DNA of 64,000 bases, taken from NCBI RefSeq assembly GCF_026125785.1, contig NZ_JAHCKL010000015.1:28045-92044 (forward strand), read 5' to 3'. Below, piece after piece: positions 35,614-45,442 of the stretch (position 1 is the stretch's first letter; every line of letters starts with the position of its first letter). The stretch is from Hydrogenophaga sp. (GTDB taxonomy: Bacteria > Pseudomonadota > Gammaproteobacteria > Burkholderiales > Burkholderiaceae_C). The notes under the pieces are model-generated. The model was not told the DNA's origin and did no database searches. It saw nothing but the letters and a program-made list of their open reading frames with translations. The position numbers were made by a program, and so were the translations under genes.

Positions 35614-36123
35614 ATGACCACCGATACCCTGATGCGCCCGCTGGCCGTGACCCCGCCCAGCAACGACCCCGCCGCTCCGCTCGTGATGCGCCTGGTGCGC
35701 GACTTCGGCGCCACGCTGGTGGACGAGACCGCCGTCGCCGACTGGGCCGCCGGGCCGGGCGACCGCGTGCTGCTGCTGGCCGGCGACGCGGTGCGCTTCC
35801 CCGAAGGCCAGGACGTGGCCGCGGTGCTGCCCGAGCTCATGAAGGCCTTCCCCGGGCGCTTCGTGGTGGGCGTGGTGCCGCGCGACAGCGAGGACGTGGT
35901 GGCGCGCCGCTATGGCTCGCAGCGCTGGCCCTCGCTGCTGTTCTTCCGCGGCGGCCAGTACGTGACCGCCATCGCCGGCATGCAGGACTGGGACGTGTAC
36001 CTCCAGGGCGTGGACGCCGCGCTGCGCATGCCACCCTCGCGCCCGCCCACCATCGGCATCCCCGTGGTGAGCGGCAGCGCCGCCAGCAGCGGCGGCGGCA
36101 GCAGCAGTGCCGGCTGCCACTGA
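35614..36123 (+). CDS. hoxO: HoxO/HupG-family hydrogenase accessory protein
   Basis: The 169-residue protein has a thioredoxin-like fold of the HyaE/HupG/HoxO family (RFVVGVVPRDSEDVVARRYGSQRWPSLLFFRGG). The CxxC of true thioredoxins is absent, as is normal for this family. It binds the small-subunit precursor, probably at its Tat signal, and holds export until assembly is complete. The C-terminal 25 residues are a Ser/Gly-rich tail ending AGCH that I have not seen as a family feature. A good ribosome binding site (CAGGAG) precedes the start. It works with HoxQ, encoded next. Confidence 0.92.
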   Translation: MTTDTLMRPLAVTPPSNDPAAPLVMRLVRDFGATLVDETAVADWAAGPGDRVLLLAGDAVRFPEGQDVAAVLPELMKAFPGRFVVGVVPRDSEDVVARRYGSQRWPSLLFFRGGQYVTAIAGMQDWDVYLQGVDAALRMPPSRPPTIGIPVVSGSAASSGGGSSSAGCH

Positions 36124-36153
36124 ACGCCACCGAAGCACAAGGACGCACACGCC

Positions 36154-37020
36154 ATGAAAGAATTCCCCATTCCCCTCGTCGCCCTGGGCCCCGGCACGCA
36201 TGCCGAAGAGGAGTCGCTGGACTACCTGCCCATGCCCAAGGACATGGACACCTACCGCGCGCCCATGCTGCCCGAGCCCGAAGAGCTCGACGGCCTGGAC
36301 CGCGCGCGCGCCGCGCTGCGGCAGGTGCTGGACCTGCTCGACCGTGGCGCGCACGGGCTGGTGCCGCTGGGCACGCTGGCCTCGCGCGAGACCCAGATCG
36401 TCAACCAGGTCCTGGGCGAAGGCGAAGCCAGCGCCATCGTGCAACTCGGCGCTGCCGGGCTGGAGGTGCGGGTGCAGGAGTCGGTGTTCGCCGGGGTCTG
36501 GCGCCTCATGACCTGGCGCCGCGAGGCTGGCGGCGAGGCGGTGTGGGTGGACGATGCGATCGAGGTCGGCCCCGTGCCCTCGCTGTTCGCCGCGACGGCC
36601 GCCGAAGATGTGTGGGCCGAGGCGCCGCGCTGGCAGGGAGCGCTCCCGCCCAACGTGCAGAACGCGCCGCTGCTGGTGGAGGAGATCCGCGATCAGGTCG
36701 TGCGCTGGCAGCCCGGGCAGCCGCCGCACGTGGTCAACCTCACGCTGCTGCCGGTCACGCCGGAAGACATCGGCTTCCTGGACCACCTGCTGGGCACCGG
36801 CCGCGTGCTCATGCTCTCGCGCGGGTATGGCAACTGCCGCATCTCCAACACGCGCCTGCCGAACTGCTGGCGCGTGGTGTACTACAACTCCATGGACAAG
36901 GTGATCCTCAACACGGTCGAGGTGGTGGACATGCCCGAAGTGGCCATGGCCGCGCCCGAGGACCTGCGCGATTCCCACGACCGCCTGCGCGAGGTCATGG
37001 CGTACCTCGAAGGGGCCTGA
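36154..37020 (+). CDS. hoxQ: HoxQ/HupH-family small-subunit assembly protein
   Basis: This 288-residue protein belongs to the HyaF/HupH/HoxQ family. The N-terminal KEFPIPLVALGPGTHAEEESLDYLPMPKDM segment region and the C-terminal SRGYGNCRISNTRLPNCWRVVYYNSMDK region are strongly characteristic. Together with HoxO it chaperones the hydrogenase small subunit, probably assisting Fe-S cluster insertion under oxygen. It is cytoplasmic, without a signal peptide. The following rubredoxin-like gene starts 2 bp after its stop, so the two are translationally coupled. Confidence 0.94.
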   Translation: MKEFPIPLVALGPGTHAEEESLDYLPMPKDMDTYRAPMLPEPEELDGLDRARAALRQVLDLLDRGAHGLVPLGTLASRETQIVNQVLGEGEASAIVQLGAAGLEVRVQESVFAGVWRLMTWRREAGGEAVWVDDAIEVGPVPSLFAATAAEDVWAEAPRWQGALPPNVQNAPLLVEEIRDQVVRWQPGQPPHVVNLTLLPVTPEDIGFLDHLLGTGRVLMLSRGYGNCRISNTRLPNCWRVVYYNSMDKVILNTVEVVDMPEVAMAAPEDLRDSHDRLREVMAYLEGA

Positions 37021-37022
37021 GC

Positions 37023-37241
37023 ATGGAACCCTTCCAAGGCTTCGAGGGCTCCTACCTCGGCAACCGCGAGGTGCTGCAAGCCGGCTCGCGCCTCGAATGC
37101 AAGATCTGCTGGTGGGTCTACGATCCCGCGCTCGGCGACCCGCAGTGGCAGATCCCGCCCGGCACGCCTTTCGCCGACCTGCCGCCGCACTGGCGCTGCC
37201 CGAACTGCGACTGCGAGCCTGACCAGTTTTTGGTGGTATGA
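37023..37241 (+). CDS. hoxR: Rubredoxin-like hydrogenase accessory protein
   Basis: The 72-residue protein has two Cys pairs, CKICWWVYD and CPNCDCE, that would bind a single iron as in rubredoxin. HoxR/HupI proteins are needed for correct assembly of the small-subunit Fe-S clusters when oxygen is present, which fits the oxygen-tolerant HoxK. The first pair has CxxCWWVYDP, a Trp-rich variant of the usual CxxCGxxY found in the hydrogenase-linked subgroup. Its stop is followed at once by a full copy of the intergenic repeat. Confidence 0.95.
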   Translation: MEPFQGFEGSYLGNREVLQAGSRLECKICWWVYDPALGDPQWQIPPGTPFADLPPHWRCPNCDCEPDQFLVV

Positions 37242-37242
37242 G

Positions 37243-37390
37243 ACACCCCCCTGCGCCGCTGCGCGGCTTCCCCCCTCCCTGGCGCGCCTGTCGGCGCTTG
37301 GAGGGGGGACGATGCCTTGGGCCGGCGGAGCCGGACCCTCGGCATCTCTGGGTTTGCACGCATCGCTTCGCTTTGCTCGCTGGGGTGGTC
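37243..37390. repeat. C-rich intergenic repeat, full copy 1
   Basis: This is one of three near-identical copies of about 140-150 bp (also 47991 and 50320). The order of parts is CACCCCCCTGCGCCGCTGCG, CGGCTTCCCCCCTCC, GGCGCGCC, GGAGGGGGGACGATGCC, GGGCCGGCGGAGCCGGACCC, TCGGCATCTCTGGG, and CGCTTCGCTTTGCTCGCTGG. The CCCCCCTCC and GGAGGGGGG arms can pair as a hairpin. It ends just before the hoxT start and opens a spurious frame that could mislead start calling. Confidence 0.85.
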
Positions 37391-37392
37391 TG

Positions 37393-37884
37393 ATGGATGA
37401 GTTGGCTGTGCGGGTGGGGACTTTGGAGGGCTTTTACCGTTGGGTGCAGGTGGAGCGCATGCGGGGCGTGCCTTTGTTGCATGCGGCGCTGGCGGTGGAG
37501 GCGGTGGGTTTTGTGTGGGGGGCGGACGAGGAGGGGGACGCGGTGGCCGAGGGAGTGTTGATCACGCCGTGGTTCATGAGTCTGGTGCGTCTGCCTGCGC
37601 GGGTGCTGCCGCATGGTGGGCGGGTGGGTGGCCGGTTCGTGCGCGCGTTTGGCACGGAGCGTTTCGATTTCATTGGCGCGCACGATGAGGCCATCGGTTA
37701 CCACGAGACCTGTGCGCTGTTTTCGCCCATGGGCGGTTTCACGGACCAGGCCTTGGCGCGCGCGACGGCGCGCGAGGCGCTGGCCTTGACGCGGCCGCAG
37801 CCGCAGCCGCAGCAGGCCACGCCGGCGGTGCTGCCGGCGCGGCGGGCGTTTTTCCTGGGCCGAGGTGGGGAGCGGCGGTCATGA
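37393..37884 (+). CDS. hoxT: HybE/HupJ-family hydrogenase assembly chaperone
   Basis: The 163-residue protein begins MDELAVRVGTLEGFYRWV, then MRGVPLLHAALAVEAVGFVW and GVLITPWFMSLVRLP, the signature of the HybE/HupJ family. These proteins bind the Tat signal or the large subunit and coordinate maturation with export. The start at 37393 is used; the open frame upstream lies wholly in the repeat element and should not be translated. The C-terminal 50 residues contain a Gln-Pro-rich stretch. Its last bases overlap the hoxV start as ATGA. Confidence 0.9.
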   Translation: MDELAVRVGTLEGFYRWVQVERMRGVPLLHAALAVEAVGFVWGADEEGDAVAEGVLITPWFMSLVRLPARVLPHGGRVGGRFVRAFGTERFDFIGAHDEAIGYHETCALFSPMGGFTDQALARATAREALALTRPQPQPQQATPAVLPARRAFFLGRGGERRS

Positions 37885-39026
37885 CCACGACCGGCCAGCA
37901 GGACCTCGCCGGGCGCTTGCGCCTGACGCCGGGCGCGCCGCCGCCGCATGGGCTGCAGAGTTCGCGCCAGGACTGGGCGGCGCGCCTGGGCCATGGTGTG
38001 CCGGCCACGAGCCTGCCTGGCCTCATGGCCAGCCTGTACAACCTGTGCGGCCATGCGCACCACCTGTGCAGCCAGCTCGCCATCGGGGCCGCGGCGCCGG
38101 GTGTGTTGCCCGCCCCCGAGGCGACGGGCGAGCGCCTGCGCCGCGAGACCGCCGTCGAACACATCCGCCGCATCGGCCTGGATTGGCCCCGCCTGCTCTC
38201 GCCCAGGCAGGCGCAGGCCGCGACCGCCGCGCTGCGCGAGGCCGCACTGCCGCGCATGCTGCGGCCCGGCGAGGCCAGCGACGACCCCTGGCCCGCGCTG
38301 ACCGAATGGCTGCGGCATGCGCTGCTGCAGATGCCGCCGGCAGAGTGGCTCGCGGCCTGGGACGCGCAAGGCGCTGCCTGGTTGGCCGGCTGGTGCGAGC
38401 GCCACGAAGGCTGGCTGCCCCGGCTGTTGCGCGAGGCGCGCGCGGCCGACCTGGCCGTGCCCGCGCTCGAAGCCGGGCAGGCACTGCGGCCGCACGCCGA
38501 CGCCGCCAGCCTGTGCATGCTGGGCGCCACGCTCGCCCTCAAGCCGGGTTTCGCGCTGCGCCCGCAATGGAACGGCGCCTGCGCGCACACCGGCCCCTGG
38601 ACGCGGCTGCGCCAGGCGCGTGCCGAAGCACCCCTCTCGCCCTGGGTGCTGCTGGGCCTGCGCTTGGCCGAACTCGTGCGCCTTTGCCTGCCTGGCGGCG
38701 ACACCTGGCTGGGCGTGGGAGCGCTGTGCACCGGGCCGCGCCGTGGCCTGGCCTGGGTGGAGATGGCGCGCGGCCTGCTGGTGCACCAGGTCGAGGTCGA
38801 CCCGGTCAGCGCGCGCGTGCTGGCCTGCCGTGTGGTGGCGCCCACCGAATGGAATTTCCACCCCGGCGGCGCGGTGGCGCAGGCCCTGGCCGGCCTGCCG
38901 CCCGATGCCGCGCGCGCCACCGGCCAGGTGCACCTGCTGGTGGCCGCCTTCGACCCTTGCGTGCCGTTCGACATCGGTCGTCTGGACGCGCTCGCCTCGG
39001 CCGCGCGGGAGAGTGGCCATGCATGA
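37881..39026 (+). CDS. hoxV: HoxV/HupK-family [Fe(CN)2CO] scaffold protein
   Basis: This 381-residue protein belongs to the HupK/HoxV family. These look like degenerate large subunits and are believed to hold the iron cyanide/carbonyl cofactor on its way to HoxG. The ancestry shows here: an L1-like NLCGHAHHLCSQLA near residue 60 and a terminal FDPCVPFDIGR that mimics the L2 motif DPCxxCxxH but has lost its second Cys and the His. The start overlaps hoxT by 4 bp and the end overlaps hypA by 8 bp. Confidence 0.92.
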   Translation: MTTTGQQDLAGRLRLTPGAPPPHGLQSSRQDWAARLGHGVPATSLPGLMASLYNLCGHAHHLCSQLAIGAAAPGVLPAPEATGERLRRETAVEHIRRIGLDWPRLLSPRQAQAATAALREAALPRMLRPGEASDDPWPALTEWLRHALLQMPPAEWLAAWDAQGAAWLAGWCERHEGWLPRLLREARAADLAVPALEAGQALRPHADAASLCMLGATLALKPGFALRPQWNGACAHTGPWTRLRQARAEAPLSPWVLLGLRLAELVRLCLPGGDTWLGVGALCTGPRRGLAWVEMARGLLVHQVEVDPVSARVLACRVVAPTEWNFHPGGAVAQALAGLPPDAARATGQVHLLVAAFDPCVPFDIGRLDALASAARESGHA

Positions 39027-39366
39027 AGCCAGTCTGGCCGGCGGCGTGCTCCAGCTGGTGGAGGACACGGCCGCGCGCGAGGGCTTTCGGCGCCTGCTGG
39101 CGCTGCGGCTGGAGGCGGGCGAGCTGTCGGGCGTGGACGTGCGCGCGCTGCGCTTCGCCCTGGAGGCGCTGGCCCCCGGCACCCTGCTGGAGGGCGCGGC
39201 CATCGAGATCGAGCAGCCGCCAGGCCAGGCCTGGTGCCTGGCCTGCAGCCAGACCGTGGCGCATGCGCAGCGCGGCAGCGCCTGCCCTCACTGCGGCGGT
39301 TACCAGTTGCAGCCGACCGGCGGCACCGAACTGCGCGTGCTGGACATGCAGGTATCGGATGATTGA
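39019..39366 (+). CDS. hypA: Hydrogenase nickel-insertion protein HypA
   Basis: This is a 115-residue nickel metallochaperone. The N-terminal [15 protein letters not shown] contains the Ni-binding His2. The zinc site has CLAC and CPHC pairs (residues about 74-77 and 91-94) in correct spacing. It works with HypB to insert nickel into the large-subunit precursor. It begins 8 bp inside hoxV, which confirms the start, and is followed 29 bp later by hypB. Confidence 0.96.
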   Translation: MHEASLAGGVLQLVEDTAAREGFRRLLALRLEAGELSGVDVRALRFALEALAPGTLLEGAAIEIEQPPGQAWCLACSQTVAHAQRGSACPHCGGYQLQPTGGTELRVLDMQVSDD

Positions 39367-39395
39367 AACCACCCCACGAAAGAAGGAGACAGACC

Positions 39396-40304
39396 ATGTG
39401 TGTCGTATGCGGATGCAGTGACCACCCGGCGCAGCCGGCGGCCCCACAGGTGAGCCCTGGTGCCAGCGGCGACCTGCACTTTGGCGCGGGGGCGGCGCGC
39501 GTCTCGGTGCCGGGCATGAGCCAGGCGCGCGCCATCCAGATCGAGACCGACATCCTGGGCGCGAACAACCGCGTGGCCGTGCGCAACCGCGCGCACTTCC
39601 TGGCGCACGGCGTGACCGCGCTCAACCTGGTGTCCAGTCCCGGGTCGGGCAAGACCACGCTGCTGTGCGCCACCATCGAAGCGCTGAAGGCGCACGCGCC
39701 AGGCATGACCGTGGCCGTGATCGAAGGCGACCAGCAGACCAGCTTCGACGCCGACCGCATCCGCGCCACCGGCGCGCCCGCGGTGCAGGTCAACACCGGC
39801 AAGGGCTGCCACCTGGATGCGCCCATGGTGGCCGCGGCCTTCGCGCAACTGCACACGCACCACGACCACCACCACCATCACGATGACGGGCACAGCCTGC
39901 TGTTCATCGAGAACGTGGGCAACCTGGTGTGCCCCGCGATGTGGGACCTGGGCGAGGCCGCGAAGGTGGCCATCCTCTCGGTGACCGAGGGCGAGGACAA
40001 GCCGCTCAAGTACCCGGACATGTTCGCCGCCGCCTCGCTCATGGTGCTCAACAAGATCGACCTGCTGCCCCATGTGCGCTTCGACGTCGCGCGCTGCATC
40101 GAACTGGCGCGGCGCGTGAACCCGGGCATCGAGGTGATCCAGCTCTCGGCCACCACCGGCGAAGGCATGGCCGCCTGGCTGCACTGGCTGGACCACAGCC
40201 TGGGCCATGCCCATACCCATGCGCACGGGCACGGGCACGACGCCGGGCATGGGCATGGCCACGACCACCACCATGGACACGGCCATGAGCACCCCCACGC
40301 CTGA
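39396..40304 (+). CDS. hypB: Hydrogenase nickel-insertion GTPase HypB
   Basis: The 302-residue protein is a nickel-binding GTPase. The N-terminal MCVVCGCSD gives the CxxCGC high-affinity Ni site. The G domain has [13 protein letters not shown] (P loop), [11 protein letters not shown], the metal-site Cys-His in GKGCHLDA, and LNKIDLLP. His-rich stretches, which usually sit between the Cys motif and the G domain, are instead found inside the G domain ([14 protein letters not shown], near residue 155) and as a C-terminal tail of about 30 residues rich in His and Gly. The tail could store nickel. The ribosome binding site AGAAGGAG is strong. Its end overlaps hypF. Confidence 0.95.
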   Translation: MCVVCGCSDHPAQPAAPQVSPGASGDLHFGAGAARVSVPGMSQARAIQIETDILGANNRVAVRNRAHFLAHGVTALNLVSSPGSGKTTLLCATIEALKAHAPGMTVAVIEGDQQTSFDADRIRATGAPAVQVNTGKGCHLDAPMVAAAFAQLHTHHDHHHHHDDGHSLLFIENVGNLVCPAMWDLGEAAKVAILSVTEGEDKPLKYPDMFAAASLMVLNKIDLLPHVRFDVARCIELARRVNPGIEVIQLSATTGEGMAAWLHWLDHSLGHAHTHAHGHGHDAGHGHGHDHHHGHGHEHPHA

Positions 40305-41436
40305 GCCGTCGCCGGTGCTGGCGACCGGCGCCTGGCTCAAGAACACCGCCTGCCTGCTCGGCCCCGCCGGGCAGGTGCGCTGGTCGGCGGCGCACGGGGA
40401 CCTGGGCACGCCCGAGGCCTGTGCCGCGCTGCGCGAATCGGTGCAGGCCCTGCTGCGGCAGGCGCCGGCGGTGCGCGCGGTCGCGCACGACCTGCACCCC
40501 GACTTCTTCAGCACGCACCTGGCGGTGGAAATCGCGGCCACGCTGGGCGTGCCGGCCATTGGCGTGCAGCACCACCATGCGCACATCGCCGCCGTGGTGG
40601 CCGAGCACGGCATCACCGCGCCGGTGGTCGGGCTGGCGCTCGACGGCGTCGGCCTGGGCACCGACGGCCAGGCCTGGGGCGGCGAGCTGCTGTGGGTGGA
40701 CGGCGCGCGCTGGCAGCGCCTGGGCCACCTGCGGCCGCTGGCGCTGCCCGGCGGCGACCGCGCCGCGCGCGAGCCCTGGCGCATGGCCGCCAGCGCGCTG
40801 CACGCGTTGGGCCGCGGCGCCGAGATCACCCCGCGTTTCGCGCCCGTGGTGGGCGAATCCCTGGCGCGCGGCGTGCAGCAGATGCTGGACAGCGGCCTGC
40901 GCTGCCCAGCCACCACCAGCACCGGCCGCTGGTTCGATGCCGCCGCCGCTGCCCTGGGCCTGTGCCTGCACCAGCAGGAGGAAGCCCAGGCCGCGATCGC
41001 GCTGGAACAGGCCGCCACGCGCGCCCTGCAGGCGCGCGCGGATCTGCCGCCGCTGCCCGGCGTGCGCTGGAACGCCGATGGCCGGCCGCTCGACCTACGG
41101 CCGCTGCTGGCCGCGCTGTTCGACGCGGTGGACGTTGGCGTCGCCGCGGCAGGTTTTCATCTCGCGCTGGCCGACGCGCTGGCCGAGGGCCTGGTCGATG
41201 CCGCGCGCCGCCACGGCACGCGGCATGCCGTGCTGGCCGGAGGCTGCTTCTTCAACCGCATCCTGCGCGAGCGCGTGAGCACGCGCGCCACGGCCGCGGG
41301 CCTGCAGGTTCACCTGCCGGTGGCCCAGGGCTGCGGCGATGCGGGCTTGGCGCTGGGCCAGGCCTGGGTCGCCGCGCAACAGCTCGCCAGCATCCCCCCC
41401 ATTCCTGTTCACGAGGAGGCCCTCCCATGTGCCTAG
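40285..41436 (+). CDS. hypF: Short HypF (Kae1-like domain only) carbamoyltransferase
   Basis: This is a 383-residue HypF, about half the usual 750-800. It keeps the C-terminal Kae1-like carbamoyltransferase domain: [10 protein letters not shown], the metal-binding [26 protein letters not shown] and [11 protein letters not shown]. The N-terminal acylphosphatase, zinc-finger and YrdC-like domains are absent. The short form also occurs in Ralstonia eutropha (HypF1), where, as I recall, it is functional. It should take part in making the cyanide ligands with HypE, but the steps normally done by the missing domains need another protein or a full-length copy elsewhere. The start is uncertain between 40273 and 40285, both inside the hypB end. 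Confidence 0.9.
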   Translation: MSTPTPEPSPVLATGAWLKNTACLLGPAGQVRWSAAHGDLGTPEACAALRESVQALLRQAPAVRAVAHDLHPDFFSTHLAVEIAATLGVPAIGVQHHHAHIAAVVAEHGITAPVVGLALDGVGLGTDGQAWGGELLWVDGARWQRLGHLRPLALPGGDRAAREPWRMAASALHALGRGAEITPRFAPVVGESLARGVQQMLDSGLRCPATTSTGRWFDAAAAALGLCLHQQEEAQAAIALEQAATRALQARADLPPLPGVRWNADGRPLDLRPLLAALFDAVDVGVAAAGFHLALADALAEGLVDAARRHGTRHAVLAGGCFFNRILRERVSTRATAAGLQVHLPVAQGCGDAGLALGQAWVAAQQLASIPPIPVHEEALPCA

Positions 41437-41681
41437 CCATTCCAGCCCTGCTGGTCGAGATACGCGAGGACGCGCAGCAGGGCGTGATCGACCTCGGCGG
41501 CATCCGCAAGCCGATCTCCATCGTCCTGGTGCCCGAGGCCCGCGTGGGCGACTACGTCATCGTGCACGTCGGCCATGCCATCGGCGTGCTCGACCCCGAC
41601 GAGGCGCGGCGCACGCTGGCGCTGTTCGCGCAGATGCAGGCCGCGCCGCAACCCCCCGACAGCGTGGAGGTGCGGGCATGA
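41427..41681 (+). CDS. hypC: Hydrogenase Fe-ligand chaperone HypC
   Basis: This 84-residue chaperone begins [12 protein letters not shown], with the essential Cys2. It carries the iron with CO and CN ligands together with HypD and hands it to the large subunit. The start at 41427 is supported by CGAGGAGG upstream. It overlaps hypF by 10 bp and hypD by 4 bp, so translation of the hypFCDE block is coupled. It differs from the other family member in the operon, HoxL, which begins MCIGMPM. Confidence 0.96.
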   Translation: MCLAIPALLVEIREDAQQGVIDLGGIRKPISIVLVPEARVGDYVIVHVGHAIGVLDPDEARRTLALFAQMQAAPQPPDSVEVRA

Positions 41682-42838
41682 AATACATCGACGAATTCCG
41701 CGACGGCGAGCTGGCCCGCCAGATCGCCGCGCGCATCGCGGCCGAAGCGCGGCCGGACCACAGCTACCGCTTCATGGAGTTCTGTGGCGGCCACACGCAC
41801 GCCATCAGCCGCTACGGCGTGCTGGAGCTGCTGCCGCCCAACCTGCGCATGATCCACGGCCCTGGCTGCCCGGTGTGCGTGCTGCCCATCGGGCGGCTGG
41901 ACATGGCCATCGAACTGGCGCTGCGCCATGGCGTGACGCTCTGTACCTACGGCGATACCTTGCGCGTGCCGGCCTCGGACCAGCTCTCACTGACCCGCGC
42001 CAAGGCGCGCGGCGGCGACATCCGCATGGTCTACTCCGCCGCCGACGCGCTGCAGATCGCCCGCGAACAACCCGAACGCCAGGTGGTGTTTTTCGCCATC
42101 GGCTTCGAGACCACCACGCCGCCCACCGCGCTGGTGATCCGCGACGCGGCGCGCGAAGGCCTGGACAACTTCAGCGTGATGTGCAGCCACGTGCTCACGC
42201 CGCCGGCGATCCGCGCCATCCTCGACGGTGCCAGCGAGAGCGAGCGCCGCACGGCCGACATCGAGGGCTTCGTCGGTCCGGCGCACGTGAGCATCGTCAT
42301 CGGCTCCGACCCGTATGCGAAGTTCGCGCGCGAGTACCGCAAGCCGGTGGTGATCGCCGGCTTCGAGCCGCTGGATGTGCTGCAGGCCATCCTGATGCTG
42401 GTGCGCCAGGTCAACGAGGGGCGCGCCGAGGTGGAGAACGAGTTCACCCGCGCCGTCACGCCCGAAGGCAACCGCAACGCGCAGGCCGTGATGGACGACG
42501 TGTTCGAGCTGCGCGAGGCGTTCGAGTGGCGCGGCCTGGGCAGCATGCCGCTGTCGGCGCTGCGCATCCGCGAGAAGTACCGCGCCTACGACGCCGAGCA
42601 CCGCTTCGGCCTGGCCTACCGTGCCGTGCCGGACAACAAGGCCTGCGAATGCGGGGCCATCCTGCGCGGCGTGAAGGCGCCGCGCGACTGCCGCATCTTC
42701 GGCACCGTCTGCACGCCCGAGAACCCGGTGGGCTCGTGCATGGTGTCCAGCGAAGGGGCCTGCGCCGCGCACTACACCTATGGCCGTTTCCGCGACATCC
42801 CCGTGGTCGCCGCCGAAGCCGAGGAGAGCGCACCATGA
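41678..42838 (+). CDS. hypD: Hydrogenase maturation Fe-S protein HypD
   Basis: This 386-residue scaffold protein is where the Fe(CN)2CO unit is assembled with HypC. Conserved motifs are FMEFCGGHTHAISRYG, MIHGPGCPVCVLPIGR, FFAIGFETTTPPTA, SHVLTPPA and GFVGPAHVS. The C-terminal Cys cluster for the 4Fe-4S centre (KACECGAILRG, CRIFGTVCTPENPVGSCMVSSEGAC) is complete. The start overlaps hypC and the end overlaps hypE, each as ATGA. The length is normal. Confidence 0.97.
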   Translation: MKYIDEFRDGELARQIAARIAAEARPDHSYRFMEFCGGHTHAISRYGVLELLPPNLRMIHGPGCPVCVLPIGRLDMAIELALRHGVTLCTYGDTLRVPASDQLSLTRAKARGGDIRMVYSAADALQIAREQPERQVVFFAIGFETTTPPTALVIRDAAREGLDNFSVMCSHVLTPPAIRAILDGASESERRTADIEGFVGPAHVSIVIGSDPYAKFAREYRKPVVIAGFEPLDVLQAILMLVRQVNEGRAEVENEFTRAVTPEGNRNAQAVMDDVFELREAFEWRGLGSMPLSALRIREKYRAYDAEHRFGLAYRAVPDNKACECGAILRGVKAPRDCRIFGTVCTPENPVGSCMVSSEGACAAHYTYGRFRDIPVVAAEAEESAP

Positions 42839-43890
42839 GTGGCTATACCCGACCGCTGGACATCCGGCGCGGCCGCATCGACATGGGCCATGGCGCTGGC
42901 GGCCGTGCCGCCGCGCAGCTCATCGAGGAGCTGTTCCTGCCCGCGCTGGACAACCCCTTCCTGCGCCAGGGCGACGACGGCACGCGCCTGCCACTGCCGG
43001 CCTTCGACGCCGCGCGCGGCCGCCTGGTGATGGCGACCGACGGCCATGTGGTCTCGCCGCTGTTCTTTCCCGGCGGCGACCTGGGCTGCCTCGCGGTGCA
43101 CGGCACGGTCAACGACGTGGCCATGATGGGCGCGACGCCGCTGTACCTGAGCGCGAGCTTCATCATTGAAGAAGGCTTTCCCCTGGCCGACCTGCAGCGC
43201 ATCGCCCGCTCCATGGGAGCCGCCGCGCGCGAGGCCGGCGTGCCCGTGGTGGCCGGCGACACCAAGGTGGTGGAGCAGGGCAAGGGCGACGGCGTGTTCA
43301 TCAGCACCACCGGCGTGGGCGTGGTGCCGCCGGGCCTGGAGATCGGCGGGCGGCTGGCGCGCGCGGGCGACGCCATCCTGCTCTCGGGCACCATCGGCGA
43401 CCACGGCGTGGCGGTGCTCTCGCAGCGCGAATCGCTGGCTTTCGAGACCACCATCGAAAGCGACACCGCGGCCCTGCACACCCTGGTGGCCGCGCTGCTG
43501 GCGGCGGCGCCGGGCGCGGTGCGCGTGCTGCGCGACCCGACCCGTGGCGGCCTGGCCACCACGCTCAACGAAATCGCGCAGCAGTCGGGCGTCGGCATGC
43601 GCCTGCAGGAAGCGGCCATTCCCGTGCGCCCGCAGGTGGACGCGGCCTGCGAGCTGCTGGGCCTGGACCCGCTGTACGTGGCCAACGAAGGCAAGCTCAT
43701 CGCCATCGTCGCGCCCGAGGCGGCCGATGCCGCGCTGGCGGCGCTGCGCGCGCATCCGCTGGGCCGTGAGGCCGCGTGCATCGGCGCCGTCACCGCCGAC
43801 CCGCACCATTTCGTGCAGATGGACACGCGCTTTGGCGGCCGCCGCGTGGTGGACTGGCTCAGCGGCGAGCAGCTGCCGCGCATCTGCTGA
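42835..43890 (+). CDS. hypE: Hydrogenase cyanide-ligand synthase HypE
   Basis: The 351-residue PurM/AIR-synthase-like enzyme receives a carbamoyl group from HypF on its C-terminal cysteine and dehydrates it with ATP to a thiocyanate, the source of the CN ligands. The carboxy-terminal motif ends PRIC with Cys351, as required. The ATP-binding segments include MGHGAGGRAAAQLI near the N-terminus, VNDVAMMGATPLYLSASF, VVAGDTKVVEQG and LRDPTRGGLATTLNEIA. It overlaps hypD by 4 bp. The hypX gene that follows hypE in Ralstonia is absent here. Confidence 0.97.
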   Translation: MSGYTRPLDIRRGRIDMGHGAGGRAAAQLIEELFLPALDNPFLRQGDDGTRLPLPAFDAARGRLVMATDGHVVSPLFFPGGDLGCLAVHGTVNDVAMMGATPLYLSASFIIEEGFPLADLQRIARSMGAAAREAGVPVVAGDTKVVEQGKGDGVFISTTGVGVVPPGLEIGGRLARAGDAILLSGTIGDHGVAVLSQRESLAFETTIESDTAALHTLVAALLAAAPGAVRVLRDPTRGGLATTLNEIAQQSGVGMRLQEAAIPVRPQVDAACELLGLDPLYVANEGKLIAIVAPEAADAALAALRAHPLGREAACIGAVTADPHHFVQMDTRFGGRRVVDWLSGEQLPRIC

Positions 43891-43899
43891 GGTCCCTCC

Positions 43900-43905
43900 T
43901 ACAAT
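43900..43905 (+). promoter_or_regulatory. Possible -10 element for hoxA
   Basis: TACAAT occurs in the 42-bp gap between hypE and hoxA, close to the -10 consensus and about 28 bases before the GTG start. No recognisable -35 lies 16-18 bp upstream. Separate weak constitutive expression of the activator would make sense, but this is a single-motif call. Confidence 0.3.
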
Positions 43906-43932
43906 GCCCCGGAGCCGCGCGAGACCCCTGCC

Positions 43933-45387
<1,455 letters not shown>

Positions 45388-45442
45388 ACACCGCCATCGC
45401 CTGCTCATCGCGTGCAACAGCCCTTCGCCGGAGCTTGAGCAG

